From contig SKHU01000033.1 of assembly GCA_007116755.1 (NCBI GenBank), positions 1 through 11,755 on the forward strand: a stretch of 11,755 nt of DNA, written 5' to 3'. This document shows, piece after piece, positions 1 through 7,241 of the stretch. The first letter of the stretch is position 1. Each line of letters begins with the position of its first letter. A program made the translations under genes and the position numbers. The notes beneath the pieces were generated by a model. That model was not told the origin of the DNA. It searched no databases and saw nothing but the letters and a program-made list of their open reading frames with translations. Source of the DNA: Alphaproteobacteria bacterium (lineage in GTDB: Bacteria; Pseudomonadota; Alphaproteobacteria; Micavibrionales; CSBR16-224).

Positions 1-77
1 CAACCGGCCAGAAAAACGGCGGCAAGACAGCACAGCATCAATCCCGCCGGACGGAAAAACTTACGGTGTTGTGACAT
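1..77 (-). CDS. ynbE: YnbE-like outer-membrane lipoprotein, 5' end only (runs off left edge)
   Basis: Only the first 25 codons plus two bases are in the window. They encode a basic start (MSQHRKFFRP), a hydrophobic stretch and then LAAVFLAG followed by a codon beginning TG. If that codon is TGC/TGT this is a textbook lipobox (L-A-G-C), so the product would be a lipoprotein with only about 25 residues removed. The ATG at 77-75 lies inside the end of ydbH and the genes overlap by 17 bp. A strong ribosome binding site (GAGGAA, bases 87-82) sits 4 nt upstream inside ydbH, which supports translational coupling. In the known ydbH-ynbE-ydbL arrangement the second gene is a short outer-membrane lipoprotein that stacks on YdbH to complete an intermembrane lipid bridge. 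The family name is inferred from position and signal peptide; the mature protein is not visible. Confidence 0.72.
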   Translation of the reverse strand, partial: MSQHRKFFRPAGLMLCCLAAVFLAG

Positions 78-2751
78 TCTGTTCCTCATATTTGCGAATT
101 TGCTCATGTATGTTATCAGGAATCGTATAGGCTTGTATATGGTGCCCGAGAATATTTTCGATTGCACCCTCCAGATTAAGATTTAAAGCAACGGGCCGCG
201 TTTCTGTCAAGTCGGGATTGCGTCCCAGCGCCTCAAGACGAATATTCTGATTCGCGCCGGCCTGCCCGTTGATGACAAAACGCAGCCGTTCGTAATGAAA
301 ATTGTTGATCACGCTTTGCACAAAAGTCATTTGCGGATGACCGCTTTGCAGAAAAGCGGGCGGCGTATCGGGGCTATAGCGGATGATTCCCGGCTCGGTT
401 GCGGTGATATCTCCGTTTTCGATAAATATCTCTTCGCCGTCAATGCGCAGCGGCAGAACGCCGCTGACCCGGCCTGTCACCTCCAGCCCGTCAAGCCGTG
501 TCATTTCCAGCAACTCCTGCAGAGACAAATCATGGACGGCAAACAGAATTGTTGCCTGCAGGTTGACGGGGTTGATCGGCACGTCAGATGTTGTGACTCT
601 GCCGCCGGCCATGCGCCATTCGGCGTGGTGTATGCGCAGCGGCAGAGCTTCGACCCCGTTATAGCTGAAAGAGACGACACCGTCATATAGCGGAATGCCC
701 GGATTAAATCCTGCTATGGCGACTTCCTGATGTTCAAGATAAAGCGGAGCGAAGCGGTGGACTTCAAGGACAGCGCTGATTTTATCGACGGGTTTTTCAT
801 CGATTTCCGTTGAAATGTTTTTCAAAAGAAGTGTGCCGCTGCCTTTGAGTTCCGGCAGGGAAAATTCGCCGGTAAATCCGGCTGTGCCCGATGTATTGCG
901 CAGCACACCTGTCAAAAGCGGTAAAAGATGATGCGGCTGCGTTCCGTAAGCGGTAAATTCAATCGGCTGCAGGTTAAATTTCATCTGTCCTTTTTGCGTC
1001 TTCAGGGAATAACGGCCGGAAGCCTCGGCTTTTGCATGCTGCGCATGGTCGGACAGCGTAACGTCAAAGGAAATATTTTCCGTGCGGTCATAAACAGCCT
1101 TTGCATGTGCCTGAAACGGCACAAGGGGGCTGTCCTCGATCTCGATGCCGGCGCGGATATCCGCCTTGATACGCTTGTCTGCCGAAAAATCTCCGGTGAT
1201 ATCCGCCTCGTAAATATCTGCCGTGATTTTGTGATCGGGCAATACGGCGCGGCCGTCGATTTCATGGAGATGAAAACCGGGATTTGGCGTGCGGAACAGT
1301 TTTCCTGTAATGCCGCCGTTGAAATTCAGCAGACCGCCGTAGGAGAGGGAGAGTTTCGGCAATCTGAAATCTGCCGCTGTGCCGCGGTTTTTGAGCAGGA
1401 TATGCGTTGTATCGGGGGCAGGGTCAAGCGCAAAAACAAATGCCGTGCCGCCGGAGTCTTTTCCGGAGAGGGACAGTTTTTCCGGCAATACGACGATTCC
1501 CTCCGCCGCGGGAGAGAAATGTGCGCCGATTTCCGCATTTGTGCCGGAAAAATATGGCAGAGCCGAAAAATTTTGCGTGGACAATTCAAGTTTTCCTGCA
1601 AATTCTTCCCAGTCTTCTGCGATATTGTGCAGATTTTCAAAATGTTTGCGTCCCGAAAACTTCAGTGAAAGGCGCGCGTTGCCGCCAAGCTTTATGTTTT
1701 GCAGGGCATTAAAAGCGGTATCGGGAAGCAGATCGAATTCTGCCGCGCCGAGTTGTTGCAGTTTTTCCATGTCGGCGCTTTGTATGTCTATTTCCCCCCG
1801 TATATCCGTATCGTTCCCGATTGTGACAAAAGCGGAGATTTTTGTCCGGCTCTCCGGGTTTTGCATTTGTAGAAGAACGGTTTTTTTCTCGGGTTCTCCA
1901 TCGGAGTCGGGCGCAGCTTCTGCATAGGAAAAAATAATATTCTCAAACGGCAATCCGAAAAAGGTGACCTTGCTCGCAAGGAATTGCAATTCTTCGATCA
2001 CAGGCAGGCCGTCGCGCAGAAAAATCCGGGCTTCCCCCTGAAGCCCTTCGGCATCCGCATCGCCAAGATTGAGCGCGGCTCCGTCACTGAGCAAGAAACG
2101 GAGGGCGGCATCACCGTTGGCGTAAAGCTCTGTTTCGATATGTGCCGCAAAAGATACTGCCGTACCTTTTGTTGATATTTCTGATTTTATATCAATGTTT
2201 TTTGCTTCTTTTTTAATGTAAATTTTGGTGTTGTCCGCCCTGATCTCGGAAATCAGAGCAAAGGGGACACCGTGCAGATGGATGCGGGTACTGGAGATTA
2301 CGGCTTTGTCGAGAGGCAGCGGCAGCAGTTGTAATACCGCATCACGGATAATCTCTTCGATGGCGGTGTCCGTTTCCGCGGCCGGCGCCGCAGTCAGATC
2401 ATGCCGGTACGCAACCTCATCCAGTGCAAGGCGGGTGATGCGTATTTTTTCCGGTTTTTGCGGGGTGATACGGTATTCCGCGACAATGTGTCCGGCGGAC
2501 ATCCCCGGTGAAAGTGTCAATCCGTCAATTTTCAGCGTGGAAAAATCAATGGCGAGTCGTTCGATCCGCGCTTCGGGAAAACCGTTTTTATGAAGCTGGG
2601 AGATAATCAGATGATGTGCCAGCGTATGGCGCTGCCAGTATGCAACGCCAAGCAGCAGTGCAAAACAGCATATCCAGAATGCCGTGACGGCCAGCGCTTT
2701 GCCGAAAGCCGCGGCACCTTGCATTTTTTTTCCTTCCACGGCTGTGGACAT
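61..2751 (-). CDS. ydbH: YdbH-family intermembrane phospholipid transport protein (AsmA/TamB-like)
   Basis: The 896-residue product matches the usual size of E. coli YdbH (about 880). One uncleaved-looking membrane anchor lies at residues 17-38, preceded by lysines, so the bulk should be periplasmic. The rest is a long succession of short beta-strand-like segments, as expected of the bridge-like AsmA/TamB/YdbH superfamily, whose members form hydrophobic grooves that carry phospholipids from inner to outer membrane. Residues about 724-870 look like the C-terminal 'dicarboxylate transport' (YdbH) domain, with phrases such as DLSLQELLEM, VTGRVSGVLPLRI and IENGDITATEPGIIRY. The older 'dicarboxylate transport' label is probably misleading. 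The ATG at 2751 has AAGGGGA 6-7 nt upstream. The following gene on the same strand begins as a lipoprotein, matching ydbH-ynbE. The transport role is established for E. coli and inferred here. Confidence 0.85.
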   Translation of the reverse strand: MSTAVEGKKMQGAAAFGKALAVTAFWICCFALLLGVAYWQRHTLAHHLIISQLHKNGFPEARIERLAIDFSTLKIDGLTLSPGMSAGHIVAEYRITPQKPEKIRITRLALDEVAYRHDLTAAPAAETDTAIEEIIRDAVLQLLPLPLDKAVISSTRIHLHGVPFALISEIRADNTKIYIKKEAKNIDIKSEISTKGTAVSFAAHIETELYANGDAALRFLLSDGAALNLGDADAEGLQGEARIFLRDGLPVIEELQFLASKVTFFGLPFENIIFSYAEAAPDSDGEPEKKTVLLQMQNPESRTKISAFVTIGNDTDIRGEIDIQSADMEKLQQLGAAEFDLLPDTAFNALQNIKLGGNARLSLKFSGRKHFENLHNIAEDWEEFAGKLELSTQNFSALPYFSGTNAEIGAHFSPAAEGIVVLPEKLSLSGKDSGGTAFVFALDPAPDTTHILLKNRGTAADFRLPKLSLSYGGLLNFNGGITGKLFRTPNPGFHLHEIDGRAVLPDHKITADIYEADITGDFSADKRIKADIRAGIEIEDSPLVPFQAHAKAVYDRTENISFDVTLSDHAQHAKAEASGRYSLKTQKGQMKFNLQPIEFTAYGTQPHHLLPLLTGVLRNTSGTAGFTGEFSLPELKGSGTLLLKNISTEIDEKPVDKISAVLEVHRFAPLYLEHQEVAIAGFNPGIPLYDGVVSFSYNGVEALPLRIHHAEWRMAGGRVTTSDVPINPVNLQATILFAVHDLSLQELLEMTRLDGLEVTGRVSGVLPLRIDGEEIFIENGDITATEPGIIRYSPDTPPAFLQSGHPQMTFVQSVINNFHYERLRFVINGQAGANQNIRLEALGRNPDLTETRPVALNLNLEGAIENILGHHIQAYTIPDNIHEQIRKYEEQNVTTP

Positions 2752-2761
2752 TCATTTCCCC

Positions 2762-2790
2762 TTGTTGCCGAGGCGGCTGTTGTGTTAGAT
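2762..2790 (+). promoter_or_regulatory. Weak candidate promoter for yajC-secDF
   Basis: TTGTTG (2762-2767) and TTAGAT (2785-2790) are 17 bp apart, which is the right spacing, but each matches only three of six sigma-70 consensus bases. Transcription would start near 2797, leaving a leader of about 45 nt before yajC. An alternative -10, TAAAAT at 2812-2817, is closer to consensus but has no partner -35. Some promoter must lie in this 91-bp divergent gap; the exact boxes are uncertain. Confidence 0.25.
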
Positions 2791-2804
2791 AGTACCCGTC
2801 ATGC

Positions 2805-2823
2805 TTTGTTTTAAAATAACAAA
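2805..2823. repeat. Inverted repeat in the ydbH/yajC divergent gap
   Basis: TTTGTT (2805-2810) and AACAAA (2818-2823) are perfect 6-bp arms around a 7-bp AT centre (TTAAAAT). It lies 19 bp before the yajC start and upstream of ydbH, so it could be an operator shared by both divergent units. The low sequence complexity means chance is also plausible. Confidence 0.3.
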
Positions 2824-2842
2824 TTAACAGGAAGATACAATC

Positions 2843-3316
2843 ATGTTTATCACTCCCGCTTGGGCGCAATCAGCTTCAGGGGCAGAAGCTCAAGAGTTCA
2901 GTCTGATCGGTTTTATGCTGCCGATGCTGCTGATTTTTCTGGTCTTTTATATTTTTGTGTTCCGTCCGCAGAACAAGCGTATGCGCGAACATCAGAGCAT
3001 GGTCGATAACCTCAAACGCGGCGACCGCGTGGTGACGGGCGGCGGCCTGATCGGCAAGGTGTACAAGCTGACGGGCGAGGATGAAGTCATTATTGATCTG
3101 GGCGAGGGCATGCGCGTCCATGCCGTGCGTTCGACCCTGCTGACGATTCGGGAAAAAGCCGTTTCTTACGTGCCGAGCGAGGAGACGCAGGGGGCGGAAG
3201 ATGCCGATGCAAAAGCCGACGGGAAAAAAACCGCGAAAGCCAAAAAAGCCAAAGAGGAAAAAACGATTACCGTTTCCCGCGTCCGCAAAACCAAGAAAGA
3301 CAAGGAAGGCGCATAG
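2843..3316 (+). CDS. yajC: Preprotein translocase subunit YajC
   Basis: YajC is the small single-span partner of SecD-SecF in the holo-translocon. The 157-residue product has a short N-terminal segment, one transmembrane helix at residues about 21-40 (LIGFMLPMLLIFLVFYIFVF), then the family signature RPQNKRMREHQ followed by NLKRGDRVVTGGGLIGKV at 57-73. The cytosolic part continues to about residue 105, beyond which the protein carries an extra lysine/alanine/glutamate-rich tail (112-157). That makes it longer than E. coli YajC (110 residues); such tails occur in alphaproteobacterial homologues. The ATG is preceded by AGGAAG with about 7 nt spacing. It is the first gene of the plus-strand unit with secD and secF, as is standard. 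Identification is secure; the tail's purpose is unknown. Confidence 0.95.
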   Translation: MFITPAWAQSASGAEAQEFSLIGFMLPMLLIFLVFYIFVFRPQNKRMREHQSMVDNLKRGDRVVTGGGLIGKVYKLTGEDEVIIDLGEGMRVHAVRSTLLTIREKAVSYVPSEETQGAEDADAKADGKKTAKAKKAKEEKTITVSRVRKTKKDKEGA

Positions 3317-3335
3317 CCGCGCGAGGGTGCGCGCT
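3315..3335 (+). other. GC-rich RNA hairpin in the yajC-secD gap
   Basis: Immediately at the yajC stop codon, AGC-(C)-GCGC (3315-3322) can pair with GCGCGCT (3329-3335), giving seven pairs with one bulged C and a 6-nt GAGGGT loop. No U-run follows directly, so it is not a standard terminator. It could stabilise the upstream message or mark an RNA processing point between yajC and secD. The TTTTAAAATTTT run at 3343-3354 follows. The role is inference. Confidence 0.35.
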
Positions 3336-3368
3336 GACCGCATTTTAAAATTTTGCAGACAAGACAGC

Positions 3369-3375
3369 AAAGGTG
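3369..3375 (+). promoter_or_regulatory. Ribosome binding site that decides the secD start
   Basis: AAAGGTG pairs with the 16S 3' end and lies 9 nt before the ATG at 3385. The frame is also open from a GTG at 3373, but that GTG lies inside this site and has no good site of its own upstream. The ATG at 3385 is therefore preferred. Confidence 0.6.
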
Positions 3376-3384
3376 CAAGACACA

Positions 3385-4965
3385 ATGATACATTTTGAAA
3401 GCTGGAAAATCTGGACAATTCTGATGATTTCCCTTTGGGGGTTGCTTTATGCCGCTCCGAATTTGTCTCCGCAGGAATGGCGCGACAAGGCGGGGGATAT
3501 ATCCGGAATTCTTCCGCATAAAACAATCAGTCTCGGGCTGGATTTGCAGGGTGGTGCGCATCTTTTGCTTCAGGCGGATATGGATTATGCGGTTACGGCG
3601 CGTGTCGAGGATCTGGAGCAGGCCTTGCGCCGCAGCTTTGCCCGCGAAAGAATCGGTCATGCGGCCATGCGGGCGTTGGCCAATCCGGCTGCCGGAGAAT
3701 ACGGCGTTGCCTACAGGTTGCGCAATATGGATGACCGCGACCGCGCCTATCGCCTGACGCGCAATTTGCACGAGGGGATTGATGTGCGCATTTCCCCGGA
3801 CGGCACGGCGCGTGCCACGTTGAATGCACAGGCGCTGACCGAAATCAAGACACGCACCCTTAATCAATCGATTGAAATTGTCCGCCGCCGGATTGATGAA
3901 ACCGGTACGCGCGAGCCGGTTATTCAGCGGCAGGGGCATGATCGTATTCTGGTGCAACTGCCCGGCGTTGACAATCCGGAGCGTATCAAGGAGTTGCTGG
4001 TGCGTACCGCCAGCATGACATTGCATCTTGTCGATGAGGAGGCCTCCCAGCCGGGTGCGCGTATTCCGCCCGGAACGGTTGTTTATCCGCAGCTCGGCAA
4101 TCCCGATGCGACACTGGCAGTATTGCGCCGCGTGGCACTGCACGGGGAAAGGCTGATTGATGCACAGCCGAGTTTTGACGAGGGGACGCCGATCGTACAG
4201 TTCCGCTTTGATCAGACCGGCGCGCGGGAATTCTGCACGATTACGCGCGAGAATGTCGGGCGGCGCTTTGCATGGGTTCTTGATGGCGAGATTGTGACAG
4301 CACCTGTCATCAATACGGCGATTTGCGGCGGTTCGGGCATTATTACCGGCCGGTTTACAATTCAGGAAACTGTGGATACTTCGCTGCTGATGCGGGCAGG
4401 TGCGTTGCCGGCACCCCTTATTTTTGTTGAGGAGCGCACGGTCGGGCCGAGTCTTGGCGCGGATTCTGTCGAGGCCGGAAAAATTGCCAGCATTATGGGG
4501 CTGTCTTTTGTTCTGATCTTTATGGTGCTGGTCTACGGGTTGTTCGGTATTTTTGCCAGTGTGGCGCTGCTGATCAATATTATGCTGATTTTTGCGGTGT
4601 TATCGACATTGCAGGCAACATTGACCCTGCCGGGGATTGCCGGAATTGTTTTGACAATCGGCATGGCGGTGGATGCGAATGTGCTTATTTTCGAGCGTAT
4701 AAGAGAGGAGTTGCGAAACGGGCGTTCCGTCATTTCCGCTGTAGATACGGGGTACGGGCAGGCAATGTCTTCAATCATTGATGCTCAGGTCACGACCCTG
4801 ATTGCTGCCCTGCTGCTGTTCTCTTTCGGTACGGGGCCGATCAAGGGATTTGCCGTAACGTTGTGGATCGGGATTATGACATCGATGTTCTCGGCCATCT
4901 GGCTGACACGTCTGATGGTGGTCACATGGTTAAAACAGCGCAAGCCGAAAGTCTTGCCGATATGA
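3385..4965 (+). CDS. secD: Protein translocase subunit SecD
   Basis: SecD with SecF uses the proton gradient to help pull secreted proteins across the inner membrane on the periplasmic side. From the chosen ATG it is 526 residues, in the normal range for alphaproteobacteria and shorter than E. coli SecD (615). TM1 is at about 9-24; the SecD signature LGLDLQGG is at 50-57; the large periplasmic P1 domain covers roughly 60-345. GPSLGADS (354-361) opens the RND-type membrane domain with five further helices (about 366-515). The TM4 proton-relay region has AVDANVLIFERIREE (428-442), including the conserved Asp430 and Arg438/440, and FGTGPIKGFA (481-490) follows. A TGA ends it 23 bp before secF. 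No damage is visible. An in-frame upstream GTG (3373) would add four residues. Confidence 0.97.
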   Translation: MIHFESWKIWTILMISLWGLLYAAPNLSPQEWRDKAGDISGILPHKTISLGLDLQGGAHLLLQADMDYAVTARVEDLEQALRRSFARERIGHAAMRALANPAAGEYGVAYRLRNMDDRDRAYRLTRNLHEGIDVRISPDGTARATLNAQALTEIKTRTLNQSIEIVRRRIDETGTREPVIQRQGHDRILVQLPGVDNPERIKELLVRTASMTLHLVDEEASQPGARIPPGTVVYPQLGNPDATLAVLRRVALHGERLIDAQPSFDEGTPIVQFRFDQTGAREFCTITRENVGRRFAWVLDGEIVTAPVINTAICGGSGIITGRFTIQETVDTSLLMRAGALPAPLIFVEERTVGPSLGADSVEAGKIASIMGLSFVLIFMVLVYGLFGIFASVALLINIMLIFAVLSTLQATLTLPGIAGIVLTIGMAVDANVLIFERIREELRNGRSVISAVDTGYGQAMSSIIDAQVTTLIAALLLFSFGTGPIKGFAVTLWIGIMTSMFSAIWLTRLMVVTWLKQRKPKVLPI

Positions 4966-4988
4966 TTTTTTGATAGGGAAACAATAAA

Positions 4989-5951
4989 ATGCGCGGAATT
5001 ATTAAACTTATTCCTGATGATACGAATTATGATTTTATGGGGTGGCATAAAATCGCCTTTGTGTTTTCCTGCGTTCTGATCGTCGCGGGGCTGTTTTTTG
5101 CTTTCCAGAAAAATCTGAATTTCGGCATTGATTTCACCGGCGGTACGCTGATGGAAATCCGCACCAAAGCGGAGGTCGCCGATATCCCTGAAATACGCCG
5201 TTTGACAAGTGATTTGAATGTCGGCGGCATCAGTGTGCAGGAATTCGGTGCGCCGAATGATGTGCTGATTCGCATTCCGCAGCAGGAGCGTGACGAGGAA
5301 GAGCAGAAACTCGTCATGCAGCAGGTGCGCGAAGCCCTCGACGAAATTGTCGAGGAATACCGCCGCGTTGAATTTGTCGGGCCGCAGGTCGGGGCGGAGT
5401 TGATCGCTGCCGGACGCAATGCGATGCTTTATGCGCTGCTTGGCCTTTTGGCCTATATCTGGGTGCGGTTTGAATGGCAGTTCAGTGTCGCGGCGATTAT
5501 TGCGCTGTCGCATGACGTTTTGCTGACCATCGGTTTCTTTGCCGTGACGCAGATGGAATTTACGCTGGCCACGGTGGCGGCGGTTTTGATGATTGCCGGT
5601 TATTCGATCAATGATACGGTCGTTGTTTTTGACCGTGTGCGCGAAAATCTGCGCAAATACAAAAAGAAACCGCTGCGCGAGCTCTATAATCTTTCGGTCA
5701 ACCAGATGCTGGCGCGGACATTGATGACCAGTATCACAACGCTTCTGGCGCTGGGCGCGTTATGGCAGTTTGGCGGCGAAGTGATTCGCGGTTTCGTGAC
5801 AGCATTGATTTTCGGTATTTTTGTCGGAACATATTCATCGGTCTTTATTGCGACGGCGTTGCTGCTTTATGTACGTCCGCGCGAGAAAAAAGGAGTGCCG
5901 CAAACACAAGGCGGCAAGAAAGCCGCCAAAGAAGGCGGTGCGCATGGTTGA
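4989..5951 (+). CDS. secF: Protein translocase subunit SecF
   Basis: The 320-residue product is of normal SecF length and partners SecD in a pseudo-symmetrical RND-type pair. TM1 lies at about 21-39, followed by the signature NFGIDFTGGT (44-53). A small periplasmic domain spans roughly 54-130, then GPQVG (131-135) leads into five more helices. The membrane motifs are present: SHDV at 174-177, AGYSINDTVVVFDRVREN (203-220), and GTYSS (280-284). The C-terminal tail from about 297 is basic and cytosolic. AGGGAA precedes the ATG by about 9 nt. The gene end overlaps the next start by 8 bp (ATGGTTGA), so the downstream Mth938 gene should be translationally coupled. Confidence 0.97.
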   Translation: MRGIIKLIPDDTNYDFMGWHKIAFVFSCVLIVAGLFFAFQKNLNFGIDFTGGTLMEIRTKAEVADIPEIRRLTSDLNVGGISVQEFGAPNDVLIRIPQQERDEEEQKLVMQQVREALDEIVEEYRRVEFVGPQVGAELIAAGRNAMLYALLGLLAYIWVRFEWQFSVAAIIALSHDVLLTIGFFAVTQMEFTLATVAAVLMIAGYSINDTVVVFDRVRENLRKYKKKPLRELYNLSVNQMLARTLMTSITTLLALGALWQFGGEVIRGFVTALIFGIFVGTYSSVFIATALLLYVRPREKKGVPQTQGGKKAAKEGGAHG

Positions 5952-6324
5952 TATCACGCCGCTGGTTGCGGCCGGGCGCAAAATCATTCAGTCCTACGGG
6001 AAAGGCGGCTTCCGCATCAGTGAGGAGAGTTTTTCCGGTCCACTCCTTGTTTTTCCGTCAATGGTTGCCTCATGGGATGTTCCCGAAAATCCTGCAGAGC
6101 TGGATGTCGGGCATTTCGCACCGTTGATTGGTGCGGAAGATGTGGATGTTGTGCTGTTCGGCGGCGGGAAGTCGGCTTTTTTTCTGCCTCCTGAAAAACA
6201 GATGCTTCTTACGGCACAAGGCATTGTCGTGGAGGCAATGGATACAGGCGCGGCCTGCCGCACCTATAATGTCCTGATGGCGGAAGACCGCCGTATCGCC
6301 GCGGCACTCTATCCCTGCCCGTAA
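5944..6324 (+). CDS. Mth938-domain (DUF498/NDUFAF3-like) protein
   Basis: The 126-residue protein fits a single Mth938 domain. The near N-terminal YGKGGFRIS (18-26), VLFGGGKSAFFLP (70-82) and the C-terminal TGAACRTYNVLMAEDRR (101-117) followed by IAAAL are the typical family phrases. The mitochondrial member NDUFAF3 is a respiratory complex I assembly factor; the bacterial function is unproven. I chose ATG 5944, which overlaps the secF stop by 8 bp and has a purine-rich GAAGGCGG site just upstream inside secF, rather than the longer open frame beginning within secF, whose extra residues are translated from secF coding sequence in another frame. There is no signal peptide or membrane span, so it should be cytosolic, possibly acting at the membrane next to the Sec/insertase machinery. 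That role is inference from linkage. It is the last gene of the plus-strand unit. Confidence 0.88.
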   Translation: MVDITPLVAAGRKIIQSYGKGGFRISEESFSGPLLVFPSMVASWDVPENPAELDVGHFAPLIGAEDVDVVLFGGGKSAFFLPPEKQMLLTAQGIVVEAMDTGAACRTYNVLMAEDRRIAAALYPCP

Positions 6325-6349
6325 TAATGTTGAAATTTATCAGTACGCA

Positions 6350-7216
6350 TCAGGTCGGTGCGACGTAAACGCTGAAATCCTTGGCGACAACGTAGAGCCC
6401 GCCGACTTTGGTTTCCGCCTTTGCATGAAATACCCATGCGTTTGTGCCGCGCTCAAGCTCTGCGACGATATAGGCATCCTGTTGTTTTAGTTCCTCTGTC
6501 GGCAGGTTGTAACGCAGAAGTTCCCTGTTTTCGTCAAGATCCAGAACCCGGACGTAAAGGTCTTTGACAAAAGTAAAATCCTGTTCGCGTTCGTAAGCTT
6601 CATGAATGGTCGCGGAAAACATAATACGTTCGGCAGAAAAGGGAACACTTTCCAGATGGCAGACGATGATCTCGACATCGCCGCCCGTATCAAAAGGCTC
6701 GTTTCCCGCATCTCCGATACGGTCGCCGTGATGGCGGATAGAGCCGCCCCCTGTCGTCATATTGTTGTAAAAGACAAAATCACTGTCCGCTGTCACTTTA
6801 TTTCCGCCGCCAAGAAGGAATGCGCTGGCATCCATGTCAAACTCATCATTTTCTCCGGTTATTTCCGGTGCGTCCCAACCGAAAGCGATCGCAATACGAG
6901 ACGGTTTTGCACCGTTGAATTCCAGTTCAAGCTGTTCTCCGCCGGAAATCTGTTTCGATGCGGAGAGATCTGCTGATTTCAACTGTGAAAGATCGGCGGG
7001 AGGGATATTCCTTGCTTCGGCTGCGGCCGTTTTGGCGGCATCATCGTCGGATTTTTTTTGTGCGGCAACCTCGCGTTCTTCATCTGTTCGTGCGGATTCC
7101 CGGGCACGGCGGGAATCGTCTTCCTCCTTTTGTTTGGCCTCTTCCTCCATTTGCTTTTCTTCGGCGGCAAACGGGTCAAAAGGCTGTCCGAGATCGTCGT
7201 TTTCGTCGCTGACCAT
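6350..7216 (-). CDS. TerD-family (tellurium/stress) protein with a charged N-terminal extension
   Basis: Residues about 85-285 of 288 form a TerD domain: FGWDAP (112-117), FDMDASAFLL (126-135), DFVFYNN (146-152), HHGDRIGDAG (162-171), SATIHEA (201-207) and ELERGTNAWVFHA (253-265). The acidic DMDAS and GDRIGD segments correspond to the calcium-binding parts of TerD. Family members are linked to tellurite, oxidative and phage stress, with unclear biochemistry. Unlike ordinary TerD (about 190 residues) it carries some 85 extra N-terminal residues, very rich in Glu, Asp, Lys, Arg and Ala, probably disordered or coiled. There are no other ter genes nearby. The start is ATG 7216, with GAAGGA about 10 nt upstream; the frame stays open further upstream but only over the rluD end. 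It sits 25 bp after the pseudouridine synthase gene, as the last gene of that operon. No terminator hairpin is visible in the 25-bp convergent gap to the Mth938 gene. Confidence 0.85.
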   Translation of the reverse strand: MVSDENDDLGQPFDPFAAEEKQMEEEAKQKEEDDSRRARESARTDEEREVAAQKKSDDDAAKTAAAEARNIPPADLSQLKSADLSASKQISGGEQLELEFNGAKPSRIAIAFGWDAPEITGENDEFDMDASAFLLGGGNKVTADSDFVFYNNMTTGGGSIRHHGDRIGDAGNEPFDTGGDVEIIVCHLESVPFSAERIMFSATIHEAYEREQDFTFVKDLYVRVLDLDENRELLRYNLPTEELKQQDAYIVAELERGTNAWVFHAKAETKVGGLYVVAKDFSVYVAPT

Positions 7217-7241
7217 TTTTGTGTATTCCTTCGATTTTCTT

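Noticed and set aside
928..1927. Plus-strand open frames inside ydbH
   Set aside because: They give cysteine- and arginine-rich translations typical of shadow frames, while the minus strand is one continuous YdbH-length protein.
3166..4143. Minus-strand open frame across yajC and secD
   Set aside because: It crosses two well-identified plus-strand genes and their gap and shows no family features.
4785..5513. Minus-strand open frame across secD and secF
   Set aside because: It is antisense to conserved secD and secF motifs and spans their gap; a shadow frame.
5821..5943. N-terminal extension of the Mth938 gene into secF
   Set aside because: It lies wholly inside secF coding sequence and is basic and unlike the family; ATG 5944 gives the normal domain length.
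6354..6364. Small hairpin GTCG-GTG-CGAC near the end of the TerD gene as a terminator
   Set aside because: The stem is four base pairs, lies within coding sequence, and has no T-run on either side.
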